From: Cryptomeria japonica
Lineage: Eukaryota > Streptophyta > Pinopsida > Cupressales > Cupressaceae
Direction of reading: 5' to 3'
Length of the DNA stretch: 64,000 bases
Assembly (NCBI RefSeq): GCF_030272615.1
Contig: NC_081414.1
Span: 4,899,501 to 4,963,500, forward strand
In this document: positions 11,903 through 23,445 of the stretch, in pieces
Layout: the number at the start of each line of letters is the position of its first letter
Numbering within the stretch: the stretch's first letter is position 1
Program-made: the position numbers and the translations under genes
The notes under the pieces: generated by a model
Database searches by the model: none
Told to the model about the DNA's origin: nothing
What the model saw: the letters and a program-made list of their open reading frames with translations, nothing else

Positions 11903-11919
11903 ACCATGCTCTGATACCA
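11903..11919 (-). other. Primer-binding site of the chromovirus
   Basis: On the minus strand: TGGTATCAGAGCATGGT. The first 12 bases are a perfect complement of the 3' end of plant initiator Met tRNA. It is separated from the LTR edge (11922) by two bases, the same spacing as in the element at 24520-24533. Confidence 0.9.
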
Positions 11920-11921
11920 CT

Positions 11922-12724
11922 TGATACAAAAAAGGGTGAAATTAATCTTCTCACCTTTTCCCTATCCTTCTCATTGGGTCTTCAGACTTAACAGTCATCA
12001 GTAAACTTCCTAACCTAGCACATGAAGATGCTAGGTTCAATTTTGAAGAGAGTCAATCCCCTCTCCACCCTCTGATGTAGTACCTAATTCTACCATTAAT
12101 GTAACCCCAACATGACCCATTCTACTTGAAAATATCTACAGTATGGTGGAATGATGGTCATTCATGTTATGGACTTTCAAACCACTTAAGTTCCTGGCTA
12201 CAAACTCTTCCCGCCACAAAAAATGATATTAATTACTAACTTCCTTACCGCCCGAACTCCTACAGATTAAAATGAACACTATTCCATCACATGATTAACA
12301 TACTGCAATTCAAGACTGTAACAAACCATACATGTCGTGCAAGCCAAAGGAAAGATTGCAGAAGAAAAAAAAGTTTTAGTAGCAAAAAATGAACAGTTTC
12401 TATTTGTTCTCCCTTCCAATCTTTCAACAACAAGATGTAACCTTCAACAACCCCTACCTCATAGATTATGAGGCATATAAAACATCTGAAATCTAGATAC
12501 CAACAATCATACCATGATTGTTGGTGTTCTAGTTACCACCATTTAAGCATTCTTTCCCATTTTATTATCATTGACACAAAACCGATCCTACAAGAAACAT
12601 ATAATTGAGGAAATACAAAATGGCCACCATGGACCTTTATTCAAACCAAAATAAATCAAAACCCCTAAAACTCCTAAGTCACACTTAGACCAAAAATGCC
12701 AAGTCGGTGCTCCGACACCACACA
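11922..12724 (-). mobile_element. 5' LTR of Gypsy chromovirus
   Basis: Second copy of the roughly 800-bp sequence at 6422-7214, placed next to the primer site, so it is the 5' LTR of the minus-strand element. On the sense strand it begins TGTGGTGTCGGAGC (or a few bases further out, within a CA run) and ends GTATCA. Whole element: 6422-12724, about 6.3 kb. Confidence 0.9.
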
Positions 12725-13498
12725 CACTTTGACTGGTGAGCACACATCACAAACCTATTAGTTAACATATTTGTGCTTTAAAAGATCACTTCTTGACTTA
12801 ACTCTATCTACTGAAACTTAAGGACCAATTTGTAACTAACAATTGGGTAGATTATTAATTAACCTCCCTCTGAATATCAAATGGTACAAATCCCATGTAA
12901 GATTAACAATTATTTTTTTCTTTTTCAAAGAAAATATAATAAGATTTATGCTTTTAACTAGAAAGCATAAAAGGTACTAACATTTGTACATCAACATGTA
13001 ACAATTGTACATCAAACTGTCAATTTCTATTAATCTTCAACACATATATTGAAATGATCATAGTATAAGATAAATTTAAGATCATGCAATTAAAGATAAA
13101 CATTTTTGACATACACATTTACAAATATGAACATCAATTTGGAGCAAAGTATTTGAATGGACATAAGGCTATAACTTTTAGAAATCAAGAAGATCACATC
13201 ACATATATAAGCAAATAGACTTTATGACACATGAAAATGAAATCTTAACCCAATGCACAAAGACAAAGAGCTTCCCTTGAAGCATAGCCAAAATTTATAT
13301 TTTGATCTTCAATAGAACATCAATATGTAACACAATACCATTTTAATCTAAGATTTTTTGATCCCTTTCTAAAACAATTAACATTTTAAGGAAGAGTAAG
13401 TAACTGTCATCAAAATAACCAATTTTAAGAATAAAATAAGTCTTTTAAAGCATGATTCAAAGGTTCAAGATAGATTGCACACCCAATTTAAAATGACT
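12725..13498. other. Unassigned AT-rich stretch
   Basis: No coding signal on either strand. It lies just downstream, on the minus strand, of the unknown ORF pair and may be the 3' non-coding part of the same element. It shows no similarity by eye to 17490-18000, where a matching LTR would be expected. Confidence 0.35.
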
Positions 13499-14587
13499 CA
13501 AGAAGATGGATTTGAAATTGCATTCTTATTAGGTGATGAAGTGGAACTCCTAGCCTTCAGATCCTTATAGGCTTGTGTCATAGTGGTACGTTATTTGGGA
13601 TGATTATTGTCTGAAGCCTAAGTTTCCAAATTTTCCTTCCTCCTATTACATTATTCATTCTTTCCTAATAGCCTATTGAAGACTCTTAACATATTATGTG
13701 CATGGAATCAATAGATGTTGATTTGTTGATATCAACTGGATTGACATCTACTAAACCGGTTATGTATTCAATCATTTTAGTAAAGTTTCTTACCATGCTT
13801 TTAGCATATTCAAACTTTGTCCCATCATCTTTGTTCCTTTGTACCTGAATCACTTGGAACTCTCTTTCAGTCTCCTATAATTGCATCACATTCTTTGAGC
13901 CATTTATTATGTTCTCCAAGGCTTTGTTTTAGAAGAGGGGCCCTCCATTCTATACATTTCTTCCATAATATACAAGATTTTTTTATTGATGTTTCTGCTA
14001 CAAACTTATCCACCCCATAATCAATAATGTCCTTGATTTCATTATATGTTATTTGCCAAACTAAATCTTCTTTTTTTCAAATGTGTGGTATCTGTATTAG
14101 TTTCTTTCTTTAATGCAATTGCATCCTCATATATCTTCATTATTTCTATAATGTATTGGGAACCTTTTTCAATAATTTTATTTTCCCACGCTTTAGTTTC
14201 TTTTCCCAAAGCCTTATGTTTTTGTAACCTATTGACTGCTTCCTTATTTATAGGGGTGTGGGGATCAAAAGAATCACTGGCTTGACTTAGTGGTTGTGGA
14301 ACGAGATCAATTAAGAGCTTGATATAATTAGTTAATGTTTGTACTACCAATTTCAAATCTTTTTTAGTTTTCCCATCTTTATCCACTCTATTCATTACTT
14401 GCTTAGCCACAACATGGAAATTATGCAAATCTTCTTCTCTTGAGGATGGCCCTAAGTCAAACTTATGAATTAAAAAATCTTTGGCAGTAATTTGATCTCT
14501 CTTTTGTTGCTCAAGGGGTTGTGTTATCTCGATACTTAGATTGCCAACATTGCGATCTGCTATGATCCTGAAAGTAACCTTGGGCAT
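13499..14587 (-). pseudogene. Unknown ORF 2, decayed, no recognised domain
   Basis: Starts at a Met at 14587 (MPKVTFRIIADRNVGN) and is open to 14042, where a stop occurs. Beyond it, coding-like text continues in shifted frames (DIIDYGVDKFVAETSIKKSC, then TQAYKDLKARSSTSSPNKNA) to a TGA near 13499. Expected product about 360 residues: charged, helix-rich, Ser-rich at the end, with no membrane segment. I recognise no catalytic motif or known fold. It follows unknown ORF 1 on the same strand, about 260 bp downstream. It could be an accessory ORF of a retroelement or a piece of a lineage-specific gene family; I cannot decide. Confidence 0.55.
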
Positions 14588-14849
14588 TTTATTTTATTTT
14601 TTTTAATGTAAGAAAGATCCTAATACATCTCGAGTTGGTAAATTGATGGGTTATATTCTCTTTTCTCGGTTAGATATCTTTCTAACTAGTTAGTGGAAAC
14701 AAGGGAATCTTCTTGACTCATTGTATTGGAATTGGGAGGGGGAAAGTGCAATGCTCTCCTTAAAAATGGATTTTGCTCGGAAGTTAATGGCTAAGAGGCT
14801 AGTTGGGTGGCTATATTTACAAATTGAATTTTTTTTTGAAATACTAGGA

Positions 14850-16545
14850 GGATTAGGATTTACCTGTTGTTATGAGGGTTGACTCTCATCCTTGACTGCA
14901 AGTATTCTATGAACATTTATTTAGGCACTTCCTTTCTTCTGCTTCTAGTACCTCTGGTGGTCTTGATAGGAGCATTTTCACAAGTATTTTTCAAATCTTT
15001 CCCTTTCTTTCAAGGGGCACCATCACCTCTGCTTGATGAAGCAACTCTGGTCTTATTTTGTTAAATAGAAGAGGGATCAGTACTAACTAGAATCTGATTA
15101 TGAGAGCCTGGTGTTTGAGTTGGTGAAGATTTTGACTTTTGAGCTTCTTCTCCTGATTTCTTCATCCTCTTTTCTTCTAGCCATTTTTTATTCCCTTTAA
15201 GGATGTTTACAGACATTTGTTCTATTGTGTTTGCTTCATCAATATCCTAATTTATTGTTTTCAATGGTTGTGTTTGTGTCTTAGGTACATAGACTGGATC
15301 AACCACATAATCTTCATCATCCTGAGTACCACTGAAATTCAGCTAAACCTTAAAAGAGACAATTTGCCTTAGAGTTAATCTACTCCAGTCTCTTTTCCTG
15401 AATTCAAAGTTGTTAATACAATCTACCCAATAATATTATAAATGAGGGATGTGAGTAAACCCTACACCTACACTTAAATTTTCACTTACAAATTTTTTAC
15501 TATCAAATGGTGATCTGGTTGCACAATAATCCATTGAAAATTTAAGCATTTATTTCTTTAGATTGAGGGCATTGGATCTTGATTGGCAGGAATAAAAGCC
15601 AAGGCTAATGGGAAAAGCTATTCTAAACCTCTTCCTAACAACACATTTCTTATTGACATAGGCTATCTATCTGTACAATTCTATCAACGCAAACCTATCA
15701 TCCACATACTTGGGTAACTTCACAAGGGTGCTATCAAACCCTCCAATTCTTATATAGGAAAAAGTCTTAAATTGGATAAAGTAACTACCATGTACATTCA
15801 CCAATTGTCTAGCTTTTGAGGACATTCTTTGGGTTGTATTTCCCTATAGTTCCCTAACCAACCTCATGGTGAACATATCGTTTACCCTGTTGTAATGCTT
15901 GTAACTGCTTTTCAATTGGAGTTAGGGATAATAATTGTATATGTGGATATCTTGAGTCAAAGGCATGTGGTCTAAAACTTTCCATTCTCTATGCAAGACA
16001 AATAGTAGAAAATATGTGAAGAAATATAACTCTCGACTCAATGGAATTTTCATCATTGCATAATGTATTTGGTCGCTAATAATTTGGCCCCAATCCAAAT
16101 ATTGTGTGCTATTTATGTTAATATGGATAAAGAAATACATCCATTCTTCCCCAAAATGTATTGTTTGACTTCCTTGAACTCTATGTAATAGTGTCATGAT
16201 ATTAGCTACCTCACGAGTGAAATGAGTTCTCTGCAAGTTCTTAGGAAATTGGGAACTTCCTCCGTTGTTTTTGAGTAACCATTTTCTTGTGATTACATTT
16301 CTATACTCAATTTTCTTTTCACTAAATGTGGATTGTGAGATAGGAATATCAAAATGCACATATTTCTCCCATGGAAGGATGCCCAAGCTTGTTAGAATAG
16401 TTTCCTTATTTATAGTGAGTATAATTTCATCATTTTCAGTTCTTATTTCTCTGGTATCAGGATCATAAAAATGTACACATTCTAGCACTATGTCTGGACA
16501 CTGCACTGCTATAGGAAAGGCAAATACTTGCATTAGCCCACTCAT
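14850..16545 (-). pseudogene. Unknown ORF 1, decayed, no recognised domain
   Basis: From a Met at 16545 (MSGLMQVFAFPIAVQCPDIV) one reading frame gives sensible protein text down to about 14850, roughly 560 codons. It is open to 15922, then broken by about ten single stops but by no frameshift I can see. Several stops fall where Gln or Arg would fit. Recognisable stretches include HFYDPDTREIRTENDEIILT, TREVANIMTLLHRVQGSQT and later FAFPISLGFYS-like hydrophobic text; the last third is Lys/Ser-rich (WLEEKRMKKSGEEAQKSK). No capsid, protease, polymerase or integrase motif is seen. A tRNA-Met primer-like site lies 0.9 kb upstream (17473-17484), which hints at an LTR element with unusual coding content. 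Confidence 0.6.
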
Positions 16546-16662
16546 GACTATTCATTGAGTAATAGGGTATCAATTAAGGCCATTTACCCTTTTAAAAGAC
16601 TCATTTAAGTTCACATGTCCCAATCTTGTGTCTCCTATTTCTGAGATTGAACTTGAAAGGCC

Positions 16663-16880
16663 AATCAAATGTTTGTAACCTAGGTATTTTATTCTCATGA
16701 TTTCAAATTGGAAGGTTATAGAGTAGATTTTGCAGAGAAAATCAAAATTTCAATGAGTGTTTAACTGATAAAATCAAATGTTTGTAACCTAGGTATTTTA
16801 TTCTCATGATTTCAAATTGGAAGGTTATAGAGTAGATTTTGTAGAGAAAATCAAAATTTCAATGAGTGTTTAACTGATAA
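16663..16880. repeat. 109-bp tandem duplication
   Basis: 16663-16771 and 16772-16880 are the same 109 bp, starting 'aatcaaatgtttgtaacct', with one visible C/T difference. It lies about 120 bp upstream of unknown ORF 1, in its leader. The near identity shows a recent event compared with the decay of the ORF. Confidence 0.92.
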
Positions 16881-18009
16881 GTTTCTAGGGGTGTCGACAA
16901 TATAGCTCTAAACTACCCCACTGTAATTGTAAAGGATTTCAATACTTACCAACTTATGCATTGAACTCCTCAAGTGACTACCACCAAGAAGTTCGCTCTT
17001 CTTAAGTCTCCCCCAATATCCAAACTTTGAGCAAGATTTGTATTTGAATGCTAATTATGCCCATTAAATTACATATATAAGAGGATTTAATTTCTCCCAA
17101 TGTGCATTAATAGTGTTAGTACAATCTTCTAACATTTAATTAATGTTATTGATGTTGGTGGTGGCTATAGTCCTTTTGCATCTATTTTATTCCACATATA
17201 CACCTTGTAGAATAATGTGATTGGTAGATAAATGAATTTTTGAGTTCCATTTTGAAAAATATACTAGGTTTTAAAACCTATTTTGTTTTTCATTCATTGA
17301 CTTCAACTTTTAGCATTGTATAATTGTTGAGAGGGAGGAGACTTTCAATATCATGTTGAGTCCTCACATAAATATTGAAACCTTATAATTTCCCAATCAC
17401 TAGTCCCTAAGGACTTTGTTTATTTTTTGGCTCTAGGTTTGGTTTCAAGAACCATTTCAAAAACCAAACTTAGCTCTGATGCCAAATTTAGCTCTTCGAA
17501 TGATCCTTTAAGTCTTTCGAATATATGTATAAAAATATCTATATAGAAAACAAACAACATGAGAAGTATGACACTTGATTGGAAAGTGAAGTGGTTATGA
17601 AAACCTATTCTAACACCGACAAGGTTGTGACTTATGATTTGAAACCTGATAATTGAGGTGCAAACACTTGTGAAAGGCTAAATCAATTTTTGAAGGGGTT
17701 TTGAAAATTGGTTCTTTCTCTAATAGGTCTTGAATCAAGGTTTGAAACCGAAAAATACTTAAGAAATTTTCATACAGATTAAAACCTAAGGATTTTATCA
17801 AAATTTCTCATCTTTAAAAAAATATATGGCAACAACTGGCTTCATCTGGGGATGAAAACTTGTCCAAAGATTCAAAACAAATTTAGAATCTTTGGTTAAA
17901 ACATGGGTGACAAAATCTAGAGAAAAATAGGAAATAAAGATAGAGATCAGATACATCCACAACAAAACTTAAGACAAGAAATATTACATATAATACACAA
18001 AAGATGAAC
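16881..18009. other. Non-coding stretch with possible LTR edge
   Basis: No coding signal. It contains the primer-like site at 17473-17484. To its right (from about 17487) an LTR would be expected, but I see no second copy in the window. Confidence 0.35.
17473..17484 (-). other. Primer-binding-site-like sequence
   Basis: On the minus strand: TGGCATCAGAGC, one base from the TGGTATCAGAGC complement of initiator Met tRNA. It is oriented so that unknown ORFs 1 and 2 lie downstream of it. A 12-base match can arise by chance, so this is weak on its own. Confidence 0.4.
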
Positions 18010-19231
18010 CTGTATTTCTTAGATCTAATTTAAAAAAAAATCTTGCCCATTATATGAAAAGGGAAAAATGATACTGTCAGTGCATGCTAGCTTAAATGTA
18101 TTTTTACCACATACATGATTTATTTTGAAGGGCCCCTTCTAAAGTGAGTCGAATTTCCCATGAGCTCCTTTTGGTTCTCTCCTTTTATCCCACAACAACA
18201 CCATATCTCCTTCTACAAAATTTATCGGTCTTTCCCTTTGATAAAAAACCTTATTAGCCTTGGCTTGATGCAAAGTAATGCGATCCACCATATTAGATCT
18301 TTATTTCTCAATTTTGGAAAGATACATTATCCTCTTCTCTAAAGAAATTTGAAAATTTTGATCTCCAATTATACTTTGTAGCTTTGATGTAGCCAATTCC
18401 AATGGTAAAGGTAATACAACTCCAATTCCATAAACTAACTCAAAAAGTGACATACCTATGGCTCTTTTTGGAGTTGTCCTATCAGTCCACAATGCATAAA
18501 TTTTATTGTGATAATCTTTTTATTATCACTCACCAATTTCTTCATTATTGCAATCAGATTCTTGTTGCTTAAATTTGCTTTCCTATTGTTATGTGGATAG
18601 TAATATGATGAATATGAAAGTAAAATGTCGTGTTCATATCAGAACCAAGTAACTTCAGATGAGGAGAAACTAGTTGCATTGCTTGTCACAATTTTTAAAG
18701 GCACTTCAAAACACACTACTATATTTTCTTTGATAAAGTAACATACTACTCCATAAGTAGATCTTCTTACTAGTATAGCCTCTACCTATTTTGTGAAGTA
18801 ATTTGTAGCTATTGGAATGTGAGTATTCCTAGCACTTGAAGTAGGATTAACTGACCCTATGAAGTCCAAGCCCCACTATTGGAAAGGCTCTTCAATGACC
18901 ACTGGTTTGAGAGGTAATGCTGCTAACTGTGGTCTTCCTGAAAAATGTCTACATATTTTGTACTTTGCAACCCATCAATACCTGCATCTTTAAACATCCC
19001 AGACCAATAGTAAGATTGTCTTAAAATCTTAAAAGCTATAAAAGTTGAAGAGAAGTTTCCCCCACATGCTTCATCATGCAATGATTTTAAGAGCTTTTTT
19101 GGTTCCTCCTTATCTACACATCTTAAGAAAGTGCCATCAAGACCTCTCTTATACAAACTATCAAAATCAAATATTTTTACGCTTTTATCTTTAAGTCCCT
19201 CTTTTCTTTGGAAGATAAATGCTCTAGACAT
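18010..19231 (-). pseudogene. Tat-like Gypsy integrase, decayed, catalytic residues lost
   Basis: Minus strand: end of RNase H and integrase zinc region (FLRCVDKEEPKKLLKSLHDE, about 19100-19140), core with WGLDFIGSVNPTSSARN (first Asp, near 18860), then IVTSNATSFSSSEV near 18670, where the second Asp is Ser, and KANLSNKNLIAIM near 18570, where the Glu is Asn. Downstream: GMSLFELVYG near 18450 and MVLLWDKRREPKGAHGKFDS near 18170, and a tail ending near 18010 (FPFHIMGKIFFK). Stops and frame changes occur throughout. No chromodomain is seen, in keeping with the Tat/Athila side of Gypsy. Confidence 0.87.
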
Positions 19232-20460
19232 TCACAAGTGAGATAGTGTGCAACATTTGAGAACCAACAATCTTGCAAACTTACAAAAAAAATAACAAGC
19301 AATTATTTTTCTTCTACTGTATTATTTTCAATAATCATCTTCCACAAACCTTGCTCTCTAACCTTGCTCTCTAAAAATTCAATGTAGGATATAGAACCTG
19401 AATTGCTTAACAACTTTTACTACAACAAATGCTTGCTTTTCCACCTAGAAATAGTTCAATTCATGTTTCTTGAGTGGGATACTAATGAAAGAAATTGGGG
19501 CTTCTATACCTTGATCATTCTTTTGCAAAAGTATAGCAAACATGGTATGATTAGATGCATGACAATTGATGATGAAATCCTTTTGAAAACTAGGGTGTAC
19601 TAGAACTAGAGCTTGTGAGATTGGTCTTTTTATTTCCTCAAAATATTTCTTCCTAGCTTCACTCCATTTTAAAACATGTTTCTCCTTCATCATACAATGA
19701 TATTCTTGGTTATTTTTGAAAAATCAAGAACAATTTTTCTCAAGAAATCTACTAGTCCAAAGAATGACTTCACTCTAGTTCTATTTGAAGGTAGAATCAA
19801 TTGTTGGATGAATTTTACTCTCTCAAGATCAATCTTGATACCCTCTTTAGAAACCACACGCCCTAGCAATTTTCCTTCCATGACACAAAAAATAGATTTC
19901 TTTGGATTGAGAGATATCCCATGGTCTCTTCATCTTTGGAAGATAATTTCAATATCTTTAAAATGATCTTTCCTCTTCTTTGAGAAAATAGTTAAATCAT
20001 CAAGATATATTACAATGATTTTATTTTTTCAGTCCCTAAAAGATAAGTCCAAAGCTCTCTAAAAAGTTGCACCAACATTAATAAGACCAAAAGGCATTCA
20101 GTTGTAAGCAAAAGTACCCCATGATGTGGTGAATATTTTTGTGTACATCTAATTTGTAAACGCTAATCTAGTTATACCCTAAAATCTATTAAGAATAGAC
20201 ATCATTTCAACTCCTACAACTTTTTGTAAGACGTGATCCATAATTGGCAAAGGGCAGTTATCCTTCAAACTAGCTTGATTTAGATTTCTAAAATCAACAC
20301 ATATTCTTATTTCTCCATTCTTTTTACATACAGGTACTATGTTTGCAATCCATGTAGAATGATGAATCAAATATATAATTCTTGCCTTTAACATTTTGTC
20401 TATTTTGCTAAAGATAGCATCCATTATCTTGGGGTTGTAAGTTCTTTGCTTATGTTTGAA
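19232..20460 (-). pseudogene. Tat-like Gypsy reverse transcriptase and RNase H, decayed
   Basis: RT begins at about 20424 (KIDKMLKARIIYLIHHSTWI, then NIVPVCKKNGEIRICVDFRN and NQASLKDNCPLPIMDHVLQK). The middle of the RT (about 19890-20180) is shifted and full of stops. The thumb and connection are clear at 19690-19881 (EGKLLGRVVSKEGIKIDLER, KSFFGLVDFLRKIV), then RNase H at 19445-19693 (WSEARKKYFEEIK, INCHASNHTMFAILLQKNDQ, with His where the first catalytic Asp is usual). It is in line with the integrase downstream and the extra RNase H upstream. Confidence 0.87.
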
Positions 20461-20839
20461 TGGAGATATCCTTGGTTTTAGAGGAACGTGATGTTACAAC
20501 TTACCATCCATAAAGTTTTTCAGATCTTCATAACTCCAAGAAAATACATCCTTGTATTTCCTGAGTAACTTGATCATACCATTTCTCTCTTTGGGAGTAA
20601 ACATTTTCCAATACATATCATTTTGGGATCATCCACATCACCAATATTCACAAATTCGTATTCTTCATAACTGCTGATAGACCTAGATATCTTATTTTTT
20701 ATAAATCTATCGTGTCTATCATATAGTTACTCTAGCGAGACAAGGCCTTTGGGAATTTTATTAGCTTTTAATTGCATAACCCCATTTTTTGAGCTATTCT
20801 TGTCTTTAGGACAACACTATTTGCATTTGAAATATGCTA

Positions 20840-21560
20840 TCCTTAATGAAAGTTTCAAATGCAAAAATACCTAAATTTTCTAAGAAGGCCTGAATTTGCT
20901 TATCACATTCAAACACTTGCCATGAATCTAAATTATCAGGTACATTGGGTCTATACACCACTTTAATCCTATACTCATTATTTTTGAGATTAGGTTGAGA
21001 TAATAACAGAGAGGCTAATACTGCAAGAGAATTTTCTCATGTATTTTGTTCCCTAGGAACTACCTCTATTGAAAAGGCATCAAAATACTCAAACTCATTC
21101 CATACCTAGTTCCTATAATGTTTGAGCCTTTCGTTCTTAACCATGAAAATTTTATTAACTTTTTTAACTATCAACTAAACATCTCTAATTGCCTTGAGCT
21201 TTCTTATTTCCTTTCTCCTTAGCTACAATTATCTCATTTGTAGTAAAGCCTCGTATTAAGATAGCTTCTTACTATTCTTGAATTGCAACCTATAAAAGGA
21301 AGGGAATTTGTCACCATTAGGGGAAACTAATAAAACACATTCCCTTGAACCAAAATTAGAACAACTTCCATCAAATTCCAACACCCATAGTTCCAAAGAA
21401 ATTGCTGACTCCAAAGTCTCTTCTCCTCTCTCATTGTTAGAAAACACCATGTAATTGCCAAAGTTAGTTTCTTCATGCAAAATCTGAGATATAGGATCAT
21501 CTAATTTGAGGATAATGAATTTATCTTTGGGCTTAGGCTCCAAACAAATTTTCTTGTTTC
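20840..21560 (-). pseudogene. Second RNase H domain ahead of the reverse transcriptase, decayed
   Basis: On the minus strand LWVLEFDGSCSNFGSRECVL starts an RNase H fold (first Asp in EFDGSCS), followed by YEALLQMR (about 21245; the Glu position is kept), KNERLKHYRN, and FDAFSIEVVPREQNT near 21070, typical of the archaeal-type RNase H that some plant Gypsy elements carry. It is followed by a VYRPNVPDNLDSWQVFECDK linker near 20930. This is a separate domain from the RNase H at 19445-19693. Stops occur at about 21268 and 21245-21180. From memory, a related arrangement (extra RNase H, linker, RT) occurs in plant Gypsy proteins, so position alone may not be new. Confidence 0.8.
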
Positions 21561-21937
21561 AAGAGGAATCAATGCATGAGACCAATCCATCTGTATCTCT
21601 CCTCCTAAATCTTTAAAAAGCTCCTACTCAACAACATACCTTAACTTGTTGGTATATTAGTCACATTTTGAGAAGTTTCTTGAATTAAATGCCTAATTTT
21701 TTTTTATCATTGTGCAAGAATGATGATGTGATACAATTATGTGAAGAAGGCTTTGATTATTTCAACTAGAATCATTACTATGGTAGAAGTGACATTGGAA
21801 GCCAAATGAGCAATGTAGAAGCTTATGGATAGAAGTGTAATTATCCCATGAAAGTAAGAGTTGGTGCTTGTAAGTTTTTAACATTGTCTTATGTCATGGT
21901 GCATATAATTCCTCTATCATTTAATTTTGACTAGATG
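21561..21937. other. Spacer, possibly more of the Tat-like element
   Basis: Broken minus-strand protein-like text without a recognised motif. It ends where the LTR at 21938 begins. Confidence 0.35.
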
Positions 21938-22677
21938 TGAAGTAGTCACCGATGAGGAGGGACCTCAAAGAGATCAATTTGGACCATCCAACAAGAGTAA
22001 ACACAACGGAAACACAAAGATATGATGAAGGAAATGCAAAATAGATTGTTTTATTTCATGAAAATTGATTACATCCAACTGGTAACAACTGGGTTACAAC
22101 ATACCGACTCACAGGCCGAGTAGAACATACATAATAGATCACAACTCAGACCTTGAATCATGAGATCTATCTTCTACACACAATCTAGCTACTTGATTAT
22201 GTGATTCATTATATTCTAATGCACAATTACAATTATATATATCCATACAAAGGATCCCCTCAACCCAAAAGAGATCAAAACCCGAAGAACAAGACCCAAT
22301 GTGTAAAATAACAAGGTCGGCCTCCTCCAAGAGATTCCTCCAGAAAATCCAAAGTATGAAATGTAGATCATGGGAAAAGGTCAACCACATGCCAAGGAAC
22401 ATCAAAATAAATTCCCAAGGCTCCACAAGATTCAGAAGGGGTTCCGGTAGATCACCAAAATAGGTCCAGGCAACCGGTAACAAAAAAAGTCAAGGAAACC
22501 AATAGCGATATCTTGCTGGAAAATAATCCAAATGCGACACGGTCAGGAAACAAGAAAGATAATCAAGTATTCAAGTAGAATCCAACTCCACGGCATCTGG
22601 TGAGCCAAAACTGAGACACGCAGAAAGAAAACTGAAACTGCAAACAAAAAGAAAAACATAAAGGAAAATGGTTTTGG
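21938..22677 (-). mobile_element. Chromovirus LTR copy 1 (outer), right end cut off
   Basis: First of three copies of a roughly 770-bp LTR; shared phrase 'gaggagggacctcaaag' near the start. It begins TGAAGTAGTCACC. Compared with the copy at 24533 it lacks about the last 40 bp and runs directly into copy 2. The five bases before it are AGATG; those after copy 3 are ATATG, a 4-of-5 match that would fit a target duplication for the whole cluster. Confidence 0.88.
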
Positions 22678-23445
22678 GTGAGGAGGGACCTCAAAGACAT
22701 CAATCCAGACTGACGAACAAGAGTAAACACAATAGAAACACAAATATATGATGGAGGCAATGCAGAAAAAATTGTTTTATTTCATGAAAATTAATTACAT
22801 CCAACCGGTAACAACCGGGTTACAACATACCGACTCATAGGCCTAGTAGAACATGTTGAATAGGTCACAACCGAGACCTTGAATCGTGAGATCTATCTTC
22901 TACGTACAGTCTAGCTACTTGATTCTCTAATTCATTATATTCTAATGCACAATCATAATTATAAATATCAATCTAGAGGATCCAGTCGACCCAAAAGGGA
23001 TCAAAACCCGAAGAACAAGACCTAACGTGTAAAATAACAAGGTCAACCTCCACCAAGAGATTCCTCCAAAAAATCCAAAGGATGAAATGTAGATCACGGG
23101 AAAAGGTTGGCCACATGCCAAGGAATGTTAGAATCAACATCGAAGGCTCTGCAATCTTCAGAAGGGGTTCTAGTAGATCACCAAAATAGGTCCAGGCAAT
23201 CGGTAACAAGAAACTGTCAAGGAAACCGATAGCAACATCTTGCTAGAAAATGATCCAAATGCAATGCAATCAGGAAAAAAGAAATATGATCAAGTCTTCA
23301 AGTAGAATCCAACTCCACAGGATCCGGTGAGCCAAAACTGGGACACGCAGAAAGAAAAATGAAACTGCAAATAAAAAACAAAACAAAAAGGAAAATGTTT
23401 TTGATTGATGCAAGATTGCTATGAACCAGGGATGCTCCTACATCA
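22678..23445 (-). mobile_element. Chromovirus LTR copy 2 (inner 3' LTR), left end cut off
   Basis: Same LTR as copies 1 and 3 but lacking about the first 15 bp, so the copy 1/copy 2 junction ('ttttggg/tgaggaggg') is not a clean LTR-LTR border. It ends CTCCTACATCA at 23445, then internal sequence begins. Confidence 0.88.

Noticed and set aside
11903-11919. tRNA gene
   Set aside because: Only the 3' end complement of tRNA-Met is present; it is a primer site. No tRNA gene with a full cloverleaf was seen in the window.
6417-12729. Target duplication for the chromovirus
   Set aside because: Outer 5-mers (ATTAA and CACTT or CACAC) do not match under any edge I tried.
22543-22760. Hydrophobic frames inside the chromovirus LTR
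   Set aside because: The same text recurs in the other LTR copies with stops; LTR shadow, not a membrane protein gene.
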